From Salvelinus alpinus (taxonomy: Eukaryota; Chordata; Actinopteri; Salmoniformes; Salmonidae), in assembly GCF_045679555.1 (NCBI RefSeq), contig NC_092099.1, positions 10,338,076-10,402,075 of the forward strand: a stretch of DNA of 64,000 nt, given 5' to 3'. Under the pieces are notes generated by a model that saw only the letters and a program-made list of their open reading frames with translations, made no database searches and was not told where the DNA came from. The position numbers and the translations under genes are program-made. Shown here piece by piece: positions 43,890 through 55,991 of the stretch. Every line of letters begins with the position of its first letter. Positions within the stretch are counted from its first letter, which is position 1.

Positions 43890-45640
43890 GTACGGTCTGT
43901 TTACATAATGTTAATGTTTACATATCTGGCATTACTCATCTCATATGTATATACTGTTTTCTATACTATTCTACTGTATCTTAGTCCGTTCCGTTCTGAC
44001 AATGCTCATCCATATGTAAACTCAGCAAAAAAAGAAACGTCCTCTCACAATCAACTGCGTCTATTTTCAGCAAACTTAACATGTGCAAATATTTGTATGA
44101 ACATAACAAGATTCAACAACTAAGACATAAACTGAACAAGTTCCACAGACATGTGACTAACAGAAATGGAATAATGTGTCCCTGAACAAAGGGGGGTCAA
44201 AATCAAAAGTTACAGTCAGTATCTGGTGTGGCCACCAACTGAATTAAGTACTGCAGTGCATCTCCTCCTCATGGACTGCACAAGATTTGCCAGTTCTTGC
44301 TGTGAGATGTTACCCCACTCTTCCACCTGCAAGTTCCCGGACATTTCTGGGGGGAATGGCCCTAGCCCTCCCCCTCCGATCCAACAGGTGCCAGACGTGC
44401 TCAATGGGATTGAGGTCCGGGCTCTTTGCTGGCCATGGTAGAACACTGACATTCCTGAACGAGCACTATGGTTGGTGGCATTGTCATGCTGGAGAGTCAT
44501 GTCAGGAAGGGTACCACATGAGGGAGGAGGATGTCTTCCCTGTAACGCACAGCATTGAGATTGCCTGCAATGACAACAAGCTCAGTCTGATGATGCTGTG
44601 ACACACAGATCCAGACCATGATGGACCCTCCACCTCCCGCTCCAGAGTACAGGCCTCGGTGTAACGCTCTTTCCTTCGACGATAAACGCAAATCCGACCA
44701 TCACCCCTGGTGAGACAAAACCACGACTCGTAAGTGAAGAGCACTTTTTGCGAGTCCTGTCTGGTCCAGCGACGGTGGGTTTGTGCCCATAGGCAACGTT
44801 GTTGCCGGTGAGGTCTGCTGAGGACCTGCCTTACAACAGGCCTACAAGCCCTCAGTCCAGCCTCTCTCAGCCTATTGCGGACAGTCTGAGCACTGATGGA
44901 GGGATTGTGCGTTCCTGGTGTAACTCGGGCAGTTGTTGTTGCCATCCTGTACTTGTCCCGCAGGTGTGATGTTCGGATGCACCGATCCTGTGCAGGTGTT
45001 GTTACATGTGGTCTGCCACTGCGAGGACGATCAGCTGTCTATTCTGTCTCCCTGTAGCGCTGTCTTAGGTGTCTCACAGTACGGACATTGCAATTTATTG
45101 ACCTGGCCACATCTGCAGTCCTCATGCCTCCTTGCAGCATGCCTAAGGCACATTCACGCAGATGAGCAGGGGTCCTGGGCATCTTTCTTTTGGTGTTTTC
45201 ACAGTCAGTAGAAAGGCCTCTTTAGTGTCCTAAGTTTTCATAACTGTGACCTTAATTGCCTACCGTCTGTAAGCTGTTTGTGTCTTAACGACCACAGGTG
45301 CATGTTCATTAATTGTTTATGGTTCATTGAACAAGCATGGGAAACAGTGTTTAAACCCATTACAATGAAGATCTGTGAAGCTATTTGGATTTTTACAAAT
45401 TATTTTTGAAAGACATGGTCCTGAAAAAGGGATGTTTCTTTTTTTGATGAGTTTATATAGTCTTAATTCATTCCTACTTAGATGTGTGTGTATTGGGTAC
45501 ATGTTCTGTAATTTGTCAGATATTACTTGTTAGATATTACTGCATCGTCGGAGCTAGAAGCACAAGCATTTTGCTACACACAATTAAATAACATCTGCTA
45601 ATCACGTGTATGTGACCAATAAAATTTGATTTGATTTGAG
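43890..45640 (+). mobile_element. LINE 3' end interrupted by a Tc1 (pieces 43890-44018 and 45454-45640)
   Basis: The first piece ends CATATG-TA. The second begins TA-TATAGTCTTAATTC and ends ACCAATAAAATTTGATTTGA, the usual short repeat tail of a salmonid LINE. Removing 44019-45453 and one TA restores continuous text. Confidence 0.7.
44019..45453 (-). mobile_element. Tc1-type element, copy B (inverted relative to copy A)
   Basis: It starts AACTCAGCAAAAAAAGAAAC. The far end is its near inverse (GATGTTTCTTTTTTTGATGAG near 45432), with TA on both sides (44017-44018, 45454-45455). The minus-strand transposase is in pieces ([48 protein letters not shown]). There are several frameshifts. The same family as 38027-39363, opposite strand. 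Confidence 0.9.
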
Positions 45641-45649
45641 ATATTGGGA

Positions 45650-46385
45650 CCCCAGTGATGACTCCCCTCAACCTAGCATCAGGGACATGGCTTTTAATCT
45701 TCTTCCCATTAAGCTTCCCATTTTGGGCTCCCGAGTGGCGCAGCAGTCTAAGGCACTGCATCTCAGTGCTAGAGGCGTCACTACAGACCCTGGATCGATT
45801 CCAGGCTGTATCACAACTGGCCATGATTGGGAGTCCCATAGGGCGGCGCACAATTGGCCCAGCGTTGTCTGGGTTTGGCAGTAATTGTAAATAAGAACTT
45901 GTTCTTAACTGGCTTGCCTAGTTAAATAAAGGTTAAATAAATAAAATAAAAAAGCTTTTCCATTTGCAGAATCTTCCCTTGCTGAGCTTGGCTACCACAA
46001 AGTATTAATAATCTACTATTTCCAATGAACCGGGCTAGTTTGACTTCACCTATCTCTTCCTCTACGGCTTAGTTAGTTGGATAGGGTGTAAATGAGATCC
46101 TGTGGTCTCACCAAACACCATCACCACTTTCCACTCCGACACATTATTACTCTTGCTTTGTACCTTGACCCTCTTTATGCTTTCTTTACTAGACACTCCA
46201 TTGCTTTCAGTATCTTATTCCTGTCTTTCCACTACAGACCATTCAGGTCCTTGACCTTAATCCTCCTGCTCCATATCATCAGAACTGACACCCATATTGT
46301 TCACATTCCAACACAGCTCGTTTCTCCAACCTTTCCTCCATTTCGTCGACACTGGAGAACTGATGACGTTGCACACATGGAAACT
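45650..46385 (-). pseudogene. LINE ORF1 fragment (5' portion), interrupted by a HpaI SINE
   Basis: Minus-strand text reads EWKVVMVFGETTG near 46110 and LNGKKIKSHVPDARLRGVIT near 45690. It has the character of the N-terminal half of the ORF1 continued at 41136-41640. The HpaI SINE 45725-45951 splits it. Inactive. Confidence 0.5.
45725..45951 (+). mobile_element. HpaI-family salmonid SINE
   Basis: It starts GGGCTCCCGAGTGGCGCAGC (tRNA-like A box) and carries a worn B box (GGATCGATTCC, 45792-45802). The body is CCCATAGGGCGGCGCACAAT, and it ends GTTAAATAAAGGTTAAATAA. AAGCTTCCCATTT (45711-45723) and AAGCTTTTCCATTT (45952-45965) form a slightly worn target duplication. HpaI SINEs are restricted to salmonids. 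Confidence 0.93.
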
Positions 46386-46845
46386 TAAAGGGCCAGTGCA
46401 GCACTATTCTTTATTGAAATAAGAATGTTTATTTAATTTACCTAGCTAATAAAGTAGTGATGAAAAGATTAGAGGGATTGCGTTCCAGATTTAAAAGGTA
46501 TCCACTCACTGATCCCTATCTAGATACTGTATGTGGCCTGTGGAGCGGACACTTAGCTTTGATAAAACGTAATTTTACATGATGTTGGAGCTCCAGTCCG
46601 CCCACACTAAAGATTAATATTTTCTCGAACATCTACCAAGTTTCAATAGCGGGAATATTTCAATATTATATTCAATATCAATATTCATATTTATCCAGAG
46701 TCCTGGGAAATACCGCCAAAATCATGCTGATTTAAAGCATTTAAAACCAACATATGGTCACTTGTATACTGACTACATTGGCATTAAATTGATTGTGAGT
46801 TAATGGACGTGTCAGATTTAAAACTGCACAGGTTGTCCTTTCATA
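46386..46845. other. Intergenic stretch, nothing recognised
   Basis: AT-rich, with no frame or repeat I can support. Confidence 0.4.
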
Positions 46846-47310
46846 AGTGGGTGAATGAGTTGTTGAATATAAAGTATGGAAACATCTGGTATTATTTACA
46901 TTTTAAGTGAACTATCCCTTTAATCCTGTCATGGCACATGACTTGCTGCCCTTAGATAGTACCAAGTTGGAGATCTACCCCTATAATCCACTAGGCTACC
47001 TCTTGAGGGAAGTTCCACACACAACTTTGGATGGCTCATATATAAACTTACCTCTACAAATTATTATTATGATATGCAGAATTATTAATCAGTAACTGAT
47101 CAATTTAAACATGAAAAGTCCATCTAAAGAGCAACAAGTGCACTTGGCTATAATCATTCATTAATGATGCATGCACAGCCATGATTGTTGAGTCAAGGAC
47201 TTTGAAACCATATCTACAGCTGCAACTGCTTATTTAACCGCTAATTCACCTTCCCCTTTCAACAACTACATTGCGTGCAAAAGAGGAGATATATTGTGAT
47301 CTCATCATAC
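46846..47310 (+). repeat. First copy of a ~0.45 kb direct repeat
   Basis: Shared landmarks with 55515-55990: GAATATAAAGTATGGAAACA, TGAACTATCCCTTTAATCCT, TACCAAGTTGGAGATCTACC and GATGCATGCACAGCCATGAT. Order and orientation are the same, with small differences throughout. Confidence 0.88.
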
Positions 47311-48539
47311 CATGACTTAGTTCAAAGTCAACTTGTGTAAAAAGCCCCTTCATATATGTGGTTCGCTATTATTTGCTGTGCTGCTTACTCTAAAATGGCT
47401 GACGATTGTGGTTGTTTGCTCTGCCATTACTTGCAAGAAATTTTGATTTTGATCTACATGCAACGGCATGAGAGGTCAAGCACACAATTCCCGCTCTCAG
47501 CTGCCAGAAATGTGACAAACACTCTGGATTCACTTGTCTGTTGCCAGATGAACAGTTTTCTTTATCGATCAGAAACACCTGTCAACACTACAACAACGGG
47601 TGGGTTTAATCCTGAATGCTGATTCGTTAAAACCGTATTCCAGCCGGTGTCTATTCCACAAGTTAAATCTATGACGTTAAAATGCCTATTTACTCTGTTC
47701 CATCTGATGGCGCAACTCAGGAAGCAGGTGCAGAAAGTGAGTTTAATAATAACCATGACGATAATACAAAAACAAGAGATGCTTACTGAACGTAACCAAA
47801 ACCAATACTGCCTGAAGACTGAGGGGTGGTGATGAAGTCCAGGTGTGCTTAACGATGGTGAAAAGGTGTGCGCAATGATGGTTGCCAGGTGTGCTCAATG
47901 TGGGTTGCCAGGACCGGTGTTAGTAGAACGGTGACGTTGCGCGCCAGAGTGGGAGTAGACGTGATATGAACGTGTTGGGAGTCGGACAGGCAGGCAGCTT
48001 TCCTCAGCAAGTCGAAATCCCGAATCAGCATAATGTAATGGATATACTGTATACAAAGAAATATCAATAGAAAAAGGTCAAACGAAACGAAATGCTACTA
48101 GTTTGCAGTCTTTCCAGCTTGAGTTTGAAGTGATTGTGTGAGCTGTGTTGTTGGCTAGCTCCTCTGAACAACAGTGTCGAGAGAGCACATTTTCTATGCC
48201 AGGTGAAATCGCGCATCAATAGCTCATTGTTATGGATGTATCCAAATAAATTTAACTAGAAAACAGCTTAAACAAATTCAAATGCAGATACTTTGTTATT
48301 ATTCTGGCTGCACTGGTTGACATGACTGTAAGTTAGCCATAGTTGGCTAGCAAGCAAGGGATAAGAACATTGCCAGCCACTATCGCAATAGAACACTTAG
48401 AACAAACGACTGGATACAGAACAAAAATACTTAACGACTGCCGCGTTTCTGGCAACTGAACCGATAGAACGAACGACCAGCCGGCTTGGGTCGCAACCCT
48501 AGATTTGTGTTCGGACTATATCTTGTGGAAGGATGAAAT
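47311..48539. other. Repeat-derived non-coding stretch
   Basis: The part 47690-47960 (GTGAGTTTAATAATAACCAT, GGTTGCCAGGACCGGTGTTA) resembles a common salmonid interspersed repeat. The rest gives no clue, and no gene is supported. Confidence 0.4.
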
Positions 48540-48620
48540 ACCATAGGGCGACCCAATTCTTAGAAATAAGAATTTGTTCTTAAACTGACTTCCCTAGTTA
48601 CATAAAGGTTTTATTTAAAA
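48540..48620 (+). repeat. HpaI SINE 3' remnant
   Basis: CCATAGGGCGACCCAATTCT, AAATAAGAATTTGTTCTTAA and CCTAGTTACATAAAGG match the 3' third of the SINE at 45725-45951. Confidence 0.65.
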
Positions 48621-48754
48621 ATATATATTTTTAAATAGTATGAATAAATTCATACAAATATATTTTTTCATGAAAATATGTAAATCACTATTTGAATATG
48701 TTGGTAACATGTATAAAAGTGATCATCCCTTGAAGCAGGTGTCTAGAGGATACC

Positions 48755-48895
48755 CGTGCCAATATACACCAGCATTATCTCAGGCATTATCACTTAAATA
48801 TTGAAAAACTGGGCTACAGAGAAAAATAGAACAGTGCAATTTGAGGCCATATGGCATAGTTAAGTGATAATGCCCGAGAAGCCGGTGTGACTGGT
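48755..48895. repeat. Palindromic repeat fragment
   Basis: AGGCATTATCACTTAA near 48781 and TTAAGTGATAATGCCC near 48861 are inverted. Non-coding. Confidence 0.6.
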
Positions 48896-51800
48896 TGTGG
48901 TGAGAACATGTGGGTCTGAACAAGTGTGATGTCATTGATGTTTGTTGAAATTTGTGTGTCTGTTTGTCTTTTGTTTATGTATGTAGGGCTGGGCGATATG
49001 GCCTAAAAATCAGACTGCAGCTTTTTTTAAACTTATGGGCAATGATCACTGATCTGGCTTTCAAGTCTGTCTATGAAAATGCAATTTTTGTTACAAATTT
49101 AACCTGAACCATGCACAATGCATATCCACTAGTGGAAATCCCAGGTGATGTTTGGGTCCAGGATGTCTGCCACCGGGACCCAAGAGTGCTCCTCAGGACC
49201 GTACCCCTCCCAATCAACCAGGTACTGGAGCTGACCCCACGACATCAGTAGTCCAGGAAGGACTTAACAGAATAGGCGCGGATGCACTGGAAGGGTGTCA
49301 GCCTGGTGGAGGAGTGACGAAGTGAGTTCTAGGCGTGATCCGCCCAGGGCCCACTCCCCCTGTCGGTCCTGACAGTGACTGCTTAGGAACCTCCCCAGCT
49401 CCTGGTTGGTCCTCTCCACCTGTCCGTTAGACTGAGGTTGGTACCCGTATGTGAGGCTGACCGTGGCTCCCAGCTTCTCCATAAAGGCTTTCCAGACCGG
49501 CAATGTGAATTGGAGCCCATGGTTCGGAAACGATGTACTCCGGAAGGCCATAGTGCCTGGAGACCTGCTGGAATAGTGTTTTAGTGACCTGGAGAGCGGT
49601 AGATAGACCAGAGAGAGGGATAAAACGGCAAGATTTAGAGAATCTGTCAACAACAACCAGAATAGTTGTAAAACCATCAGAAAGGGGGAGATCCATTACA
49701 AAGTCTATGGACAGATGTGACCAAGGCCGCTGAGGCATGGGAAGGGGAAGTAGCTTCCCTGCTGGAGCGTGCAGGGGAGATTTGGATTGAGTACATACCG
49801 AACATGAGTTGACATAGTGGGTGACGTCCTGAGCCAAGGTGGGCCACCAGTATATATCAGAGAGGGATTGGATGGTGCAGGTGATACCTGGGTGTCCAGC
49901 GGCGAGGGATGTGTGTGCCCAAGTCTACAGCCATTCTCTCACCCCCGCGGGGACGTAGCTGCACTCTGGAGGGCAGGTAGAAGGAGCGGGTTCCCTCTCC
50001 AGAGCCTGGTGGATGTCCACATCTACGTCCCAAAACATGGGCCAACGATAGTACCGATTGATGGGCTGGAGGACACTCACAGGACCCTCCACCGACGTGG
50101 AACCACAGGGTGCGGGAAAGAATGTCCTCCAGCATCCTGGCCCCCAGGCAGTGATTCTCACCTTTGACCAGGAGATGGTGGGGTTATTAAGTTGGAGCCA
50201 CGGGAGACAGAGCATGACTTTGTGTACGGGTGCTGTGATGTTGAGTAAGGGAAGGCTTATCTGGTTCTTGGGTCCCACGGTGAGGGTGAGTGGTGCTGTG
50301 ACATGCATAATTGTGCAGGATCCCAATGGTTGCATATTCAGGGCTTGGACAGGAAAAGGAGAGGGGAGCGGGTATGAAGTTAAGTTCAGGGAGGAGGCAA
50401 GGGCCTGGTCGTTAAAGTTCCCCGCTAGAGCTGTAGAGACAACACTTGAGGGACAGCCAGCCAGTGAAATGGGAACCAGAAAGGGTTTGGCGGAAAATGA
50501 TAATAGAATATTCACACCTACCCTGAGAGACGGAAGGTCACAGGGTAGGCGTGGACCCCAGGTTGGAATGCACCGGACACCTCCTGGCCGCAATAGGGAC
50601 AGAGTCTCAGCTGTCTAAGGCGACGCCGCTTTGACGTGGAGAAGTGTGTGGCCCCTACCTCCATGATTTCAGGCTCTGCCTCAGGACAGCCAAAGGAGGG
50701 AGGTGAGTGGCGAGGTGGACACCGGCGCTCCCGAAGAAGGTTATCCAGACGGATGGCCATCACAATGAGAGCGTCCAAGGATATATTGTCTTTCTGACAT
50801 GCCAACTCCATCTGGACCTCTTTGTGCTGTCCACTACAGAATAGAGTACAGAGCGTCAGCTCCTTCCATCAGCTGGAGGCCGCCACAGTCCAAAAGTTGA
50901 GGCGGTACCCCGCAGTGTTCTGGGCATCCTGCTGGGGCTGGGAAAGTCACTCACCTCCCTCTCTGCCCTCTGGAGGATGGTTGAAGACCACCTGAACGGA
51001 GCCATGAACCTCTCATAGGAACCCAGCTCCTCCTCTCCTCTCTCCCAGATGCCGTAGCCCACTCCAACACTGGTCCGGTCAGCAGAAAAATGACCGTGGC
51101 AACCTTGGACCTCTCGGTGGTGGGGACTCCCATCTGATAGGCGAAATAGAGGGAGCACTGGAGTAGGAAGCAACGGCATTTCAATGGAGTGCCGTTATAC
51201 TTCTCTGGAAGGGACAGTCGGGCATCGCTGACCTGGGCGGACGGCTGGGTAGGCTGGGGGACTGGCTCACTGTGACGACCTGTGGTAGGAGGCCCTCCAT
51301 CAGAGGTATGGAGTAGAGGTCGACTGATTAATCGGAATGGCTGATTAATTAGGGCCGATTTCAAGTTTTCATAATAATCGGTAATCGGCATTTTTGGACA
51401 CCGATCATGGCCGATTATATTGCACTCCACGAGGAGACTGCGTGGCAGGCTGACTACCTCTTATGCGAGTGCAGCAAGGAGCCAAGGTAAGGTGCTAGCT
51501 AGCATTAAACGTATCTTATAAAAAACAATCAATCTTAACATAATCACTAGTTAACTACACATGGTTGATGATATTACTAGTTTATCTAGCTTGTCCTGCG
51601 TTGCATATAATCGATGCGGTGCCTGTTAATTTATCATTGAATCACAGCCTACATCGCCAAACGGGTGATTTAACAAGCGCATTCGCGATAAAAGCACTGT
51701 CGTTGCACCAATGTGTACCTAACCATAAACATCAACGCCTTTCTTAAAATCAATACACAAGTATATATTTTTAAACCTGCATATTTAGTTGATATTGCCT

Positions 51801-52133
51801 ACTAACATGAATTTCTTTTAACTCGGGAAATTGTGTCACTTCTCTTGCGTTCTGTGCAACAGTCAGGGTATATGCAGCAGTTTGGGCTGCCTGGCTCGTT
51901 GCGAACTAATTTGCCAGAACTTTACGTAATTATGACATAACATTGAAGGTTGTGCAATGTAACAGCAATATTTAGACTTATGGATGCCACCCATTAGATA
52001 AAATACGGAACGGTTCTGTATTTCCCTGAAAGAATAAACGTTTTGTTTTCGAAATGATAGTTTCTGGATTTGACCATATTAATGACCCAAGGCTCGTATT
52101 TCTGTGTGTTATTATATTATAACTAAGTCTATG

Positions 52134-52576
52134 TGTCACGTTCCTGACCTTATTTTACTTTGTTTAGCGTTGTTTAGTTGGTCAGGACGTGAGCTTGGTG
52201 GGCAGTCTGTTATTTGTTTCTATGTTTAGGGTCATTGTTAATTAGCCTTATATGGTTCTCAATCAGGGGCAGGTGTTTGACGTTTCCTCTGATTGAGAAC
52301 CATATTAAGGTAGGCTGTTCACACCGTTTGTTTGTGGGTGATTGTCTTCCGTGTCAGTACCACACGGGACTGTTTCGTTTGTTTAGTCTGTTCCTGTTCG
52401 TGCGTTCTTCGTGTTCTGTAAGTTCTCATGTTCAGGTCGGTCTACGTCGTTTATTGTTTTGTAATTTCTCAAGTGTGCTTCGTGTTCGTCTTGTTTAAAT
52501 AAATTCATCATGTATTCCACACAAGCTGCGTTTTGGTCCGATCCATGAGGAGACGAGGAGGAGAACAATCGTTACA
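52134..52576. mobile_element. Solo LTR of a gypsy-type element
   Basis: 443 bp running from TGTCACG to CGTTACA, with CTATG on both sides (52129-52133 and 52577-52581). The TG...CA ends and 5-bp duplication are those of an LTR left after recombination between the two LTRs of a provirus-like insertion. Fossil, no coding part. Confidence 0.85.
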
Positions 52577-52959
52577 CTATGATTTGATAGAGCAGTCTGA
52601 CTGAGCAGTGGTAGGCAGCAGCATGCTCATAAGCATTCATTCAAACAGCACTTTACTGCGTTTGCCAGCAGCTCTTTGCAATGCTTCAAGCATTGCGCTG
52701 TTTATGACTTCAAGCCTATCAACTCCCGAGATTAGGCTGGCAATACTAAAGTACCTATTAGACATCCAATAGTCAAAGGTATATGAAATACAAATGGTAT
52801 AGAGAGAAATAGTCCTATACAACTACAACCTAAAACTTCTTACCTGGGAATATTGAAGACTCATTTTAAAAGGAACCACCAGCTTTCATATGTTCTCATG
52901 TTCTGAGCAAGGAACTGAAACATTAGCTTTTTTACATGGCACATATTCCACTTTTGGGT

Positions 52960-53270
52960 AGTCTATGTTCTGTTTTCTATGTTGTTGTATTTCTATGTCT
53001 GGCCTGATATGGTTCTCAATCAGAGGCAGCTGTCGATCGTTGTCTCTGATTGAGAATCAGATTTAGGTAGCCTGTTTTCCCCATTTTGGTTGTGGGTGGT
53101 TGTTTCCTGGGTTTGTGTTTGTGTCACCATTCAGGACTGTTTCGGTTTTCGTTCACTTTGTTATTTTTGTATTTTGTAGTGTTCAGTTTATTATTAAAAT
53201 ATGACGAACACTTACCATGCTGCATATTGGTCCGATCCTTCCTACTCCTCAGACGAGAATCGTTACAATT
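52960..53270. mobile_element. LTR fragment related to the solo LTR
   Basis: It shares ATGGTTCTCAATCAGAGGCA-type text and a CGTTACA end with the solo LTR, and is diverged and incomplete at its left side. Fossil. Confidence 0.6.
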
Positions 53271-53358
53271 TTATTGATGTATTATATTAAGTTAAAATAA
53301 GTGTTCATTGTTCATTCAGTATTGTTGTAATTGTCATTATAACAAATATATATATATA

Positions 53359-54940
53359 CACTGCTCAAAAAAATAAAGGGAACACTTAAACAACACAATG
53401 TAACTCCAAGTCAATCACACTTCTGTGAAATCAAACTGTCCACTTAGGAAGCAACACTGATTGACAATAAATTTCACATGCTGTTGTGCAAATAGAATAG
53501 ACAACAGGTGGAAATTATAGGCAATTAGCAAGACACCCCCAATAAAGGAGTGGTTCTGCAGGTGGTGACCACAGACCACTTCTCAGTTCCTATGCTTCCT
53601 GGCTGATGTTTTGGTCACTTTTGAATGCTGGCGGTGCTTTCACTCTAGTGGTAGCATGAGACGGAGTCTACAACCCACACAAGTGGCTCAGGTAGTGCAG
53701 CTCATCCAGGATGGCACATCAATGTGAGCTGTGGCAAGAAGGTTTGCTGTGTCTGTCAGCGTAGTGTCCAGAGCATGGAGGCGCTACCAGGAGACAGGCC
53801 AGTACATCAGGAGACGTGGAGGAGGCCGTAGGTGGGCAACAACCCAGCAGCAGGACCGCTACCTCTGCCTTTGTGCAAGGAGGAGCACTGCCAGAGCCCT
53901 GCAAAATGACCTCCAGCAGGCCACAAATGTGCATGTGTCTGCTCAAACGGTCAGAAACAGACTCCATGAGGGTGGTATGAGGGCCCGACGTCCACAGGTG
54001 GGGGTTGTGCTTACAGCCCAACACCGTGCAGGACGTTTGGCATTTGCCAGAGAACACCAAGACTGGCAAATTCGCCACTGGCGCCCTGTGCTCTTCACAG
54101 ATGAAAGCAGGTTCACACTGAGCACATGAGCACATGTGACAGACGTGACAGAGTCTGGAGACGCCGTGGAGAACGTTCTGCTGCCTGCAACATCCTCCAG
54201 CATGACCGGTTTGGCGGTGGGTCAGTCATGGTGTGGGGTGGCATTTCTTTGGGGGCCCGCACAGCCCTCCATGTGCTCGCCAGAGGTAGCCTGACTGCCA
54301 TTAGGTACCGAGATGAGATCCTCAGACCCCTTGTGAGACCATATGCTGGTGCAGTTGGCCCTGGGTTCCTCCTAATGCAAGACAATGCTAGACCTCATGT
54401 GGCTGGAGTGTGTCAGCAGTTCCTGCAAGAGGAAGGCATTGATGCTATGGACTGGCCCGCCCGTTCCCCAGACCTGAATCCAATTGAGCACATCTGGGAC
54501 ATCATGTCTCGCTCCATCCGCCAACGCCACGTTGCACCACAGACTGTCCAGGAGTTGGCGGATGCTTTAGTCCAGGTCTGGGAGGAGATCCCTCAGGAGA
54601 CCATCCGCCACCTCATCAGGAGCATGCCCAGGCGTTGTAGGGAGGTCATACAGGCACGTGGAGGCCACACACACACTACTGAGCCTCATTTTGACTTGTT
54701 TTAAGGACATTACATCAAAGTTGGATCAGCCTGTAGTGTGGTTTTCCACTTTAATTTTGAGTGTGACTCCAAATCCAGACCTCCATGGGTTGATAAATTT
54801 GATTTCCATTGATAATTTTTGTGTGATTTTGTTGTCAGCACATTCAACTATGTAAAGAAAAAAATATTTAATAAGAATATTTCATTCATTCAGATCTAGG
54901 ATGTGTTATTTTAGTGTTCCCTTTATTTTTTTGAGCAGTG
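53359..54940 (+). mobile_element. Tc1/mariner element, nearly intact, inside the hAT element
   Basis: The ends CACTGCTCAAAAAAATAAAG and CTTTATTTTTTTGAGCAGTG are inverted and TA-flanked, and the length is 1582 bp. The plus-strand transposase begins [20 protein letters not shown] (ATG at 53657). It has a TGA at 53726-53728, where an Arg codon would be expected, and a frame change near 54125. Otherwise it reads on to HTTEPHFDLF at 54704. The blocks FTDESRF, MQDNARPH and [12 protein letters not shown] are present. Two lesions only. Confidence 0.92.
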
Positions 54941-55130
54941 TATATAAAAATCGGCCGATTAATCGTTTTTCTTTTTTTGGTCCTCCAATAATCGGCGTTG
55001 AAAAATCATAATCGGTCGACCTCTAGTATGGAGAACCTCGCTGGTGGTGTCGAGGCGGTGGAGAACGCGGAGGATTTCCTTCATGGCCGTACCCAGTAGA
55101 GCCAGCTGGTCGATTGTATTACACAATTGT

Positions 55131-55514
55131 ATTACAATGAGAAGGTAAATGAAGTAAATTGGGAAAAATAGGTTACGCATCTTAGTTTGATAATTAATAT
55201 ATTGTTCAAACCTGTTTCAAATATAAGACGTAAAGAGACCATACTCTCACTTGTTACAATAATCTGCTCTGAGTGGATTGTGAAGCAGAACGATTACAGA
55301 CACTTTTTGCCAAGTCATCCTTCGTTTGTGTTCCTGCCAGGGGTGTATATTTAGATGTAAACTGAGATGTTGTTCCATCGCTAGCCTGGGAGAGGTGCTC
55401 AGTGAGGCATACCTCCAGGTCATGTGACCCCAACATGACACAGCAAAAGCCTTACTACTGAACATAGACACTGACAATAACAGCCCACTAATGGGACCAG
55501 GTCAGATGTTTTTA
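55131..55514. other. Stretch between gypsy fossil and second direct repeat
   Basis: No frame or repeat that I can support. Confidence 0.4.
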
Positions 55515-55990
55515 CTGCTTTGAATGAGTGGTTGAATATAAAGTATGGAAACATCTGATAATGTTTCAATTTTGAGTGAACTATCCCTTTAATCCTGTAT
55601 TGGCACATGACTTGCTGCACTTATATGGTACCAAGTTGGAGATCTACCCCTAAAATGCGCTAGGCTACCTCTTGAGGGAAGTTTCACACACACCTTTAGA
55701 TCCATGCACTAAGATGAGAAGGGGGTTATCAATTACCTCCTACTTTACAAATTATTGTTATGATACACAGAATTATTCATCAATAACTGACCAATGTAAA
55801 CATGACAAGCCCATTTTAAAGAGCAACAAGTGCACTTGGGTATACTTAATTAATGATGCATGCACAGCCATGATTGTTGTGAAAAAACTCTCAAGGACTT
55901 TGAAAGGAGATCTGCAGCTCCAACTGCTAATTTAACCCCTATAACACCTTCATCCTTCAACAAATATACTGCTTGCAAAGGAGCAGATAT
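55515..55990 (+). repeat. Second copy of the ~0.45 kb direct repeat
   Basis: Collinear with 46846-47310 (same landmarks, some short insertions). It ends where a Tc1 end begins at 55992. Confidence 0.88.
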
Positions 55991-55991
55991 A

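Larger units (their letters stand above)
51314..55025. mobile_element. hAT-type non-autonomous element, 3.7 kb with nested insertions
   Basis: The termini TAGAGGTCGACTGATTAATC and TCATAATCGGTCGACCTCTA are inverted. GTATGGAG stands on both sides (51306-51313 and 55026-55033), the 8-bp duplication expected of hAT. No transposase is seen. Without the three nested insertions about 1.4 kb of its own sequence remains. Terminal text rich in ATCGG/CCGAT is repeated near both ends. Confidence 0.88.
49140..55130 (-). mobile_element. Ty3/gypsy LTR retrotransposon fossil, split by a hAT element
   Basis: Reading on the minus strand, gag-like, protease-like and integrase-like parts can be recognised in that order. 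The integrase part is about 49264-49837. The segment right of the insertion is 55034 to about 55130. It is incomplete and broken in several places. No paired LTRs of its own are visible. The hAT insertion at 51314-55025 came later. The number of breaks suggests an old copy. Confidence 0.8.
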
